In this document: piece after piece, positions 57,640 to 64,000 of the stretch
How the letters are laid out: each line of letters starts with the position of its first letter
Numbering within the stretch: the stretch's first letter is position 1
Source of the DNA: Phocoena phocoena
Lineage: Eukaryota; Chordata; Mammalia; Artiodactyla; Phocoenidae
Length of the DNA stretch: 64,000 nucleotides
Assembly (NCBI RefSeq): GCF_963924675.1
Contig: NC_089221.1
Location: 135,140,263 to 135,204,262 of the forward strand
Direction: 5' to 3'
Translations under genes and position numbers: made by a program
Notes under the pieces: generated by a model
Told to the model about the DNA's origin: nothing
The model's input: the letters and a program-made list of their open reading frames with translations, nothing else
Databases searched by the model: none

Positions 57640-58567
57640 CTAAAATATGTACAAGACATTATTTCTAGATAGCTATTATCTTTACCATATAAAGATTTAA
57701 ACCAATTGATAATCAAAATACTAAGATTCCAATAAAGAAACCCTCAATGAAGAGGAAATAAAGAAGTCACAAAAAACAACTTGAAAATAATAAATGCACA
57801 TATGGAAAAAATGTCCAACCACACTAGTAATGAAAGAAGTGTATACCTATATTAAATCCAATTTTCATCTATTAAGTTATTAAAAACGTAAATTTAATGA
57901 TAATGTACAATGTTCACAAAGATCTAGAGAAGTGATACAAATAATCAATAGAGGTGAGCATTGGAAACTCAAGTTGTTGCGAGACAATCTGCCATTATGC
58001 ATTGAGAGCCATGAAAATGTTTATAAGGTCTGAAGAAGTAATTCTTCTTATGAGATTTATCACAAGCCTTTCAAAGCATTTCCTGCAAAGCCCTAGGTTT
58101 CGGCAGAGGTGCCTCAAGGTCTCTGGTGATTTTGAAAGGGAAAGAACGGGTAGGGTTTTAGATACCCTACCCCATGACAGCAGCACAGTTCTGTTTTATA
58201 TTTTCAGGTTCTTGAATATGTAGCAGAGTTTACTTAAAAAGGGAGTTTCTGATACTTAATTTTTTTTAAGAAACTACTATCTTAAGGAAACACCAAGTTA
58301 TAAAAATAAAAATAAATATAAATATGTTCATCAGTATTATTTACATTAATAAAAAATGAAAAAACCCTCAATTTTCAAAAATAGGAAAACAAGTTATTAT
58401 TCACTAAATATGGGATATATAGAGACATGGGCAATTTTATATTTTTATAAATCATAATCATTTTATATACATATATAAATTGGAATTTATATATATATAG
58501 GAATTTAAAACAAAGAATACAAAATTGTAGTTATGCCATCATAACTTTCTAAAAATACACATGAATT
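57640..58567 (+). repeat. Old LINE-1 (L1M) 3' fragments with a foreign insert
   Basis: Parts are clearly L1: 'aaatgcacatatggaaaaaa', 'ccacactagtaatgaaagaa' and 'gagccatgaaaatgtttata', with the tail resuming at about 58290 ('atgttcatcagtattatt', 'ggaaaacaagttattattc'). The section from about 58065 to 58250 does not fit L1 and looks like another inserted element that I cannot name; the 89-codon frame 57954-58223 spans this junction. Confidence 0.6.
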
Positions 58568-58583
58568 AAAAATGCAATATGAT

Positions 58584-59016
58584 ACAGAGTGAAGTCAGAA
58601 AGAGAAAAACAAATACCGTATGCTAACACATATATATGGAATCTAAGAAAAAAAAAAGGTCATGAAGAACCTAGGGGTAAGACGGGAATAAAGACACAGA
58701 CCTACTACAGAATGGACTTGAGGATATGGGGAGGGGGAAGGATAAGCTGTGACAAAGTGAGAGAGTGGTATGGACATATATACACTACCAAACGTAAAAC
58801 AGACAGCTAGTGGGAAGCAGCCGCATAGCACAGGGAGATCAGCTCTCGGTGGTTTGTGACCACCTAGAGGGGTGGGATAGGGAAGGTGGGAGGGGGGGAG
58901 ACACAAGAGGGAAGAGATATGGGAACATATGTATATGTATAACTGATTCACTTCGTTATAAAGCAGAAACTAACACACCATTATAAAGCAATTATACTCC
59001 AATAAAGGTGTTAGAA
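58584..59016 (+). mobile_element. 5'-truncated LINE-1 (cetartiodactyl 3' end)
   Basis: Ends 'gcaattatactccaataaag' followed by a short A run. A perfect 16-bp target duplication, aaaaatgcaatatgat, lies at 58568-58583 and 59017-59032. About 433 bp remain: the last ORF2 codons and the 3' UTR. It is the same family as the reverse copy at 17573 but has better-preserved flanks, so probably younger. It landed in the older L1. Confidence 0.93.
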
Positions 59017-59209
59017 AAAAATGCAATATGATGAGTATTGTAAAATTGTGGAATCTATCCTTTTTATTTCTATCCTAATTTTTCTGAAATGTAGTTAAAT
59101 TACTTTTATAACTTGTTAAAGAAAAAATATTTTAAAATAACCTTGATGGGCCGGGGACTGGGTTTTTTAAAATTATTGTTATTATTATCATCATCATCTG
59201 CATCCCAGC

Positions 59210-59275
59210 ATAAAGCAAAGGAGCTAGCAGAGAAGAGATACTCCACAAATGCTGGTTGAATAAATACATTTTTTA
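59210..59275 (+). repeat. L2 or MIR 3' end fragment
   Basis: 'gatactccacaaatgctggt' followed by 'tgaataaata', the shared terminal pattern of these families. Too short to separate them. Confidence 0.5.
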
Positions 59276-59284
59276 AATTGATCC

Positions 59285-59700
59285 GACTCCAAATAAAGTA
59301 GTAAAGAGAGGCAGGAGAGATTCCTTCTGGAGGGCTGAAGGGCCAGGTAGGAAAGGCAGGAAGAAGAAGGAAGAAGGAAAGTCAGGACTTGGAGATGGGC
59401 AAGAGCTGACTGGTCTGGGAAAATGAAGTCTGGGTTGCAGAAGCGTGAGGTGCCTGGAGGACAGTCGAGGAATATACAGCTGAAAGGTGGTTTGAGCCCA
59501 CAGGTCAAATAATTTAGACTTGACTTAGGAGGAAGAGGGCTCCAGTGAATGTCTGTGAGCGGAAGTGACATGTTCAGACCTGGACTCGATGGGGACTAAA
59601 GTGGCTGTAGTGCTAGTGCACGGTGGATGGGACATGTGGAGTGTGTAGAGAGTAGGGCCCAGGAGATGGGGGCTGAACTCTCCAACAACATGCCTGGAAT
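59285..59700 (+). repeat. Ancient unnamed repeat (3' half)
   Basis: Landmarks of the later part of the 41150-type repeat: 'aatttagacttgacttagga', 'ggctccagtgaatgtctgtg', 'gcggaagtgacatgttcaga', 'gtggctgtagtgctagtg'. The 115-codon reverse frame lies inside it. Confidence 0.5.
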
Positions 59701-59704
59701 CCAC

Positions 59705-60490
59705 TAAGACACCTTATCTGTCCTTAAGAAGTCTGTACCTTAGAGGGAAATAGTAACTCCCTTCTCGCCTTCCCCGTCGAAACCAGGCTTCCTTCAAAGC
59801 CCAAGTGTGCATGCACGCACCAACAATTAAAGCCTCGTCGTTTGTAACATGTGTTTATTAGCAGCCCCAAATGTTTCCTGTGCTATATAAAGTTTACCTT
59901 CGACCTCAACTGGGGAAGTGAAGGGTGGAGCTGGGAGAAGGGGAGGAGGCATGATCTGGGGCACAGTCACTTTGTGTACAATCTTCAGTTTTAAAATAAT
60001 GCATTAACTCTGAAGCTCAAATCAAAAGGTTGCAAACTCGCATAAGGCACCAGTGATTTAGAGCTCCCTTCTATACACAGTTCAGCAATGCATGGAATGT
60101 AAAAATACATGGAAACCACAACACAGCAGGAATCTTGCAGTGCTGCTGGCAGAGAGCGCCGTTTCCCACACAGGCCCTAAATCTGACCCAGCGATGAAAC
60201 TTTTAAAATTTGTAAAAATAGAACAGTTGGGAAATCTTGGCCACTTTTAGTTAAAATAAAAAACAAAACCACCATATTTGTGGGTGCAGTTAAAAATCTG
60301 CCATACTCCTCCCCTCTTTGAAGGAATTTTAATGGTTAAACAAAGATTTTTTTTTTTTTTCCAAATGTCAAACTGTGTTTTCCTTTTAGGTTACCTAGTG
60401 AATACATTCTGGAATGCTCTAGAATATGTAATCGTTTGAGGTTTAGAATCTCCACCAAGACCAGTAACAAATATCCCTGCTTAATTTTCT
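59705..60490. other. Unique noncoding sequence
   Basis: No repeat recognised apart from a poly-T run at about 60347-60360. The 59820-59900 section carries several T/A-rich core motifs and a tatataaag TATA-like site. No gene. Confidence 0.4.
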
Positions 60491-60494
60491 AAAG

Positions 60495-60715
60495 AACAGT
60501 AGTAGTACAACTACCACTTGTTCATACATTATGTGCCACAATCATCTCCTCTAATCCTCAGTCCTCAATTCACAACCCCAGTGAGGGTAGGTATTATTCC
60601 TCCCACTGTACTAATTAAAGAAACAAAATAAGTTAATTAGCTCATCCAGGTACATGTGGTAGTCAGGATTCAAACCCAAGACCATCTGACTCTAAAGTCC
60701 AGTCTCTTCCCATTA
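60495..60715 (-). repeat. MIR SINE
   Basis: Reverse MIR: 'acattatgtgccacaatcat', 'ctcctctaatcctcagtcct', 'gtgagggtaggtattattcc', 'gtcaggattcaaacccaag', 'ctgactctaaagtccagtc'. Confidence 0.82.
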
Positions 60716-60719
60716 TATT

Positions 60720-63365
60720 TATTTCATAGGAATAAATTCTCCTTATCCACCAAAAACAGCTATATTTAGAAATCAAAACATACCACCAGCTCTTAACTAA
60801 TTTCCTTGGACTAGTATGTAAAGCGGGCATAAAACAGAATGATATTTCTAATCTCTTACATAGATCATAGATCTCTCAGCTATATATTATTATTCTTGAA
60901 TATAGGCAATGCCTGAGCCTTGTGGCAGAGCCCATGTTAAATAACAGAAGAATTCTATGAAGAGAACAATCTCTCTTTCTCTCTCTCACACCGCCCTGTC
61001 CTTTTAAAGCGTCTCACTAATATTTATTTTGGAATTGCTATAAACAGTATTATGACATTGGCTTCCTTAAAAATTTAGCATTCACGATTAGCACTTGAAA
61101 TGAGCATATCCAGAGAACGCATTTTGTTCAGTGCTTACAACCAAATTAACTCAAGAGGCTATCAAGAGCTCTCAAGTCATTTCGTTAACTATGTTCTCCA
61201 TTTAACTGAGCCCCACACAGAGAGAAGGGAGGGGAAGGAAAGCAAGACTTAAAATGTCACTTAAAAAAGAATTCCGATATTTGGTTCCCTCTCTCTTTCC
61301 CTTCCCTACCTTCTCCACCCTCCCACATCCGCCCCACCCCCAAGCTAAATATAGAGACCAAATGCCCAAACTGGAAGGTGAAGTTCCCAAAGTGGTAATC
61401 AACAAATGATTTTAACATGGAACACAGAAATTAAATGCAATGCCCAAGTTCACATGGGCAGCCACACAGAAGATGCGAAGTGGGGCACACCTGAACATGC
61501 TTTAGGAAGCTCTGCGCGTATTGTCCCTGCTTTGCAGCCGTCTCTTCCTTCCACTCCACAGCACAGGAAAGGCAGATTCTGAGTATAACACCAGAACCCA
61601 GGCTTTTCCTACCATTAATCGGAAGGTTAGATCCTGGATACAGAAATGTTAAGTGATCAACAAACATAAAGTTAGCACTGAACTCAAATGATTTTTTCCT
61701 TTCCCTTTCATTGAAGGGAGAGAGAAAAAAGAAAAAAAAAGCTTCACGTGGCTTCCTTTCCTTGACCTAAAACAAATTCCATTAAACTTCAAAAACAATG
61801 CTTTGAGATGCTGGAGGATGCGGACAGGAAACTGAAGAAAGACTTTACACAAAAGTTAAAAATGTTTTTTGGAGGGAGGGCTGCACGGCGAGGAACAGTT
61901 GAATCTTGACAGTGAGAGCTCGTGGCAACTGAGAACATAATGAGATTTGGACGTGACTGGGATATATAGCACATCAAAATGGATTGACTCTTTAGTCAGA
62001 GTAAAAGAAATATGTAAATGCCTATAAATAATTAATGATGACCTCAAAGTTTACAAATTCATAAAATGCCCTGGAGCTCCAGGGCAGGTAACAGATTAAA
62101 TTCCATCACATTTTCAAGTTACTTGAAATCATCTTTTTTGGAATGAATATCACTCATCTGTCCATGGTTGATTCATCTTTAAGACCGAAAGAGTCTTCCT
62201 ACCCACCCACTCCCAACACTCCTTCGTTTCCTGGAACAATTCATTTATGAGTATTTAGTATATAACAGGATGATCTTCCAAAAATGACGTAATAAAAATG
62301 GGCTTGGATGTCATCATCATTAGTAAGCCTGTTATTACAAAAATGTAGTGTTCGCAATGAAAACCAGGTTGATGTCTATATATAATCATTATGCATCAAG
62401 TTTGGGGCCATTTTGAAACGACTCAAATGACTCAAATTCGAGATCAAAAAACTGCTTCAAAATGATATTCAGCAGTGATTTTAGGCTTATTTTGGGGAGA
62501 ACTCAAACAATGCTTTTTTCATTCTGACTTATTGCCCCCCACCCTGAATGCAAGAAGGCTTAACCTTGATGGCAAAATCAAGAAACAAAGATACGGGCCT
62601 ATCGTGCAATAATCAGCCCACATTTCAATGAATAAGTAATATTTCTCACAAACCCAAGTTAGATAGTGGATTTATTTAACCTCTTGGGGTCAGGTAATAA
62701 ATACTAAGTGAATTATTCAGCCCAATGGGTAATCAATACAATTCCATGATATATTTTTTGTGTTTCATAAAAGGTTGTACACTAAAGGCAGTGAGCAATT
62801 ATGGAAATTGGGCCAGAGCTCCTCTCAATTCCTCTCCAGCTTGAAACCCCAGCAGGCCACCTTGACAGCAAATCGATTAGTGCTCCAGTGAAGCGGCTCA
62901 GTGACCTCTGACCCGCCTCCAGCACGGCCTGACAGAGGAGAGAGTATTTTATATTTATTTTATTGAATTAACTCCATCTTGCCTGTACCAACGCTTTACA
63001 CATATTAGGCAGCAAGCTACAAGGTACTTCACTGTCGTTGTTTTCCACCGCCCTTGCTAAGCAAGCCCCGCCCCGTGCCCTGCCGATTTCTTTGTCCTGG
63101 TTTTCCTTTCACTTTTGGCCTCATTGTAGGATTTCAGTCTACCCTGAGACTCATGATGGAGCTCCAGGTAACGAAAGCCAAGAGCAAAGCACAGAATCCT
63201 CCGGCCCTAAGGTTCCTACCTACCTGATCCACTCAGGATGGTACCCTTTTCTCATTTTTTTCCCTAATAAACAAAGACCTGGCTCAACATGGAGCTTTGG
63301 AAAACCTATATAAGAGAACATCAAGGATTGAGGATATTTCCTACTAGAAAATCAAAAACAAACCG
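60720..63365. other. Unique sequence, candidate enhancer at 62240-62780
   Basis: No interspersed repeat recognised. Contains a 20-bp perfect palindrome (62067-62086) and a bZIP-site cluster (62285-62434). A further block at 62860-63030 has CpGs and homeodomain cores. No coding gene. Confidence 0.42.
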
Positions 63366-63369
63366 GAGT

Positions 63370-63405
63370 AAAGCAACTATACTCCAATAAAAATTAGAAA
63401 ACAAA
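63370..63405 (+). repeat. Very short LINE-1 3' tail
   Basis: 'aaagcaactatactccaata' followed by 'aaaatt' and an A-rich run is the terminal 30-odd bases of the cetartiodactyl L1 seen at 59000. A target duplication is not certain. Confidence 0.65.
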
Positions 63406-63840
63406 AAACAAAAACAGAAGCCTTAGGTATTCTCTATTTTGGGCACTTAATTATATTACTGGCTCACTGAAGTCATCAAAGAGAGACGGACAGAGACAGA
63501 GGAGCCAAGCCAGCTGAGTTTAGGGCACTGTTTCATCAAGAGGGCAATAAATGCAAAGGCTTATCAACCACCAACAACTGAAAGCTTATGCAAAAGGGAA
63601 AATTCCCAAATCATCAAAAATTTCTCAGCTTTACTTCTGCTGTATGGAGCATCAGTAAAAACCACCAAAACAAACAAAAAATAAATGCCAGGAGGAAGCT
63701 GACAGTTCCAAGTCAGAAAATCCAGTTGGCGGTGCTGGGTATTCAATAATACCAAAGGTTAAATTATCAGCAGAAATTTGATGCTCTAAATCACAGGAGG
63801 GAAAGATCTTAGACCCTATTTGCAGGATGCTGTATAGAAC
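63406..63840. other. Unique noncoding sequence
   Basis: No repeat or gene recognised. Confidence 0.4.
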
Positions 63841-63844
63841 AGTG

Positions 63845-64000
63845 CTTTAGAACAGAGACGGTGAAATTAAACTACGTGGATTCTAATCACAATTTTTCTA
63901 CTAACTAGTTGTGGACTTTGTACAAGCCACCTACCTTCTCTAAGCTTCAGTTTTCCTCATCTATCCATAAGGATGACCACAACAGTCTTGCACATAATAA
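63845..64000 (+). repeat. MIR SINE, running off the window end
   Basis: 'acgtggattctaatcacaat', 'ctaactagttgtggactttg', 'ctctaagcttcagttttcc', 'catctatccataaggatga'. The 3' end is beyond the window. Confidence 0.8.

Noticed and set aside
59224..59571. 115-codon proline/leucine-rich reverse frame
   Set aside because: Antisense of an ancient interspersed repeat with purine-rich sequence.
1..64000. CRISPR array, operons, prophage or bacterial defence system
   Set aside because: Sequence is clearly vertebrate: tRNA-derived SINEs, L1, MIR, L2, low CpG; no direct-repeat arrays or gene clusters.

Overview
The window looks like intergenic DNA from a mammal, very probably a cetacean. I found no protein-coding gene that I can support. 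All of the long open frames are short (142 codons or fewer), have no recognisable domain, and the longest ones lie on interspersed repeats. The species call rests on seven young tRNA-derived SINEs of the CHR type. Each shows the tRNA-derived head (ggcttccctggtggcgcag), the body (gagaggcc / ggctccggacgcgcaggctc) and an A-rich or simple-repeat tail typical of whale and dolphin genomes. They sit beside 5'-truncated LINE-1 copies with the cetartiodactyl 3' end (gcaattatactccaataaa). Older pan-mammalian repeats (MIR, L2, hAT and Tigger DNA transposons) fill much of the rest.

Layout. 1-8 kb: mostly unique AT-rich sequence with MIR and L2 remnants and a small CpG-dense patch at 7.8-8.0 kb. 8-14.6 kb: unique sequence with CA microsatellites and a 35-bp tandem duplication. 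14.5-23.5 kb: repeat-dense, with a hAT element, many MIRs, a CHR SINE inserted in a MIR tail, a reverse-oriented L1 inserted in an L2, an LTR-like remnant and a forward SINE. 23.5-29.4 kb: unique sequence with a strong imperfect hairpin at 24.85 kb and two L2 3' ends. 29.5-31.14 kb: a decayed autonomous hAT DNA transposon with transposase relics, split by a SINE. 31-41 kb: MIRs, an old L1 and long unique stretches with enhancer-like motif density; a TATA box, possible first exon and splice donor lie at 40.3-40.5 kb. 41-49 kb: an unnamed ancient repeat, three more repeat/SINE nests and a Tigger element. 49-55 kb: nearly repeat-free. 55-60 kb: a four-element nest, more ancient repeat, a SINE, and old and young L1. 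60-64 kb: mostly unique, with a bZIP-site cluster and a 20-bp perfect palindrome.

No genes here act together in a pathway. The long repeat-poor stretches, rich in homeodomain, SOX and FOX core motifs, resemble the gene deserts that flank developmental regulators. That is inference: conservation cannot be measured from one sequence. The best leads are the hAT relic, the 24.85-kb hairpin, the candidate promoter and first exon at 40.3 kb, and the putative enhancer blocks at 9.0, 36.3, 49.6 and 62.3 kb.
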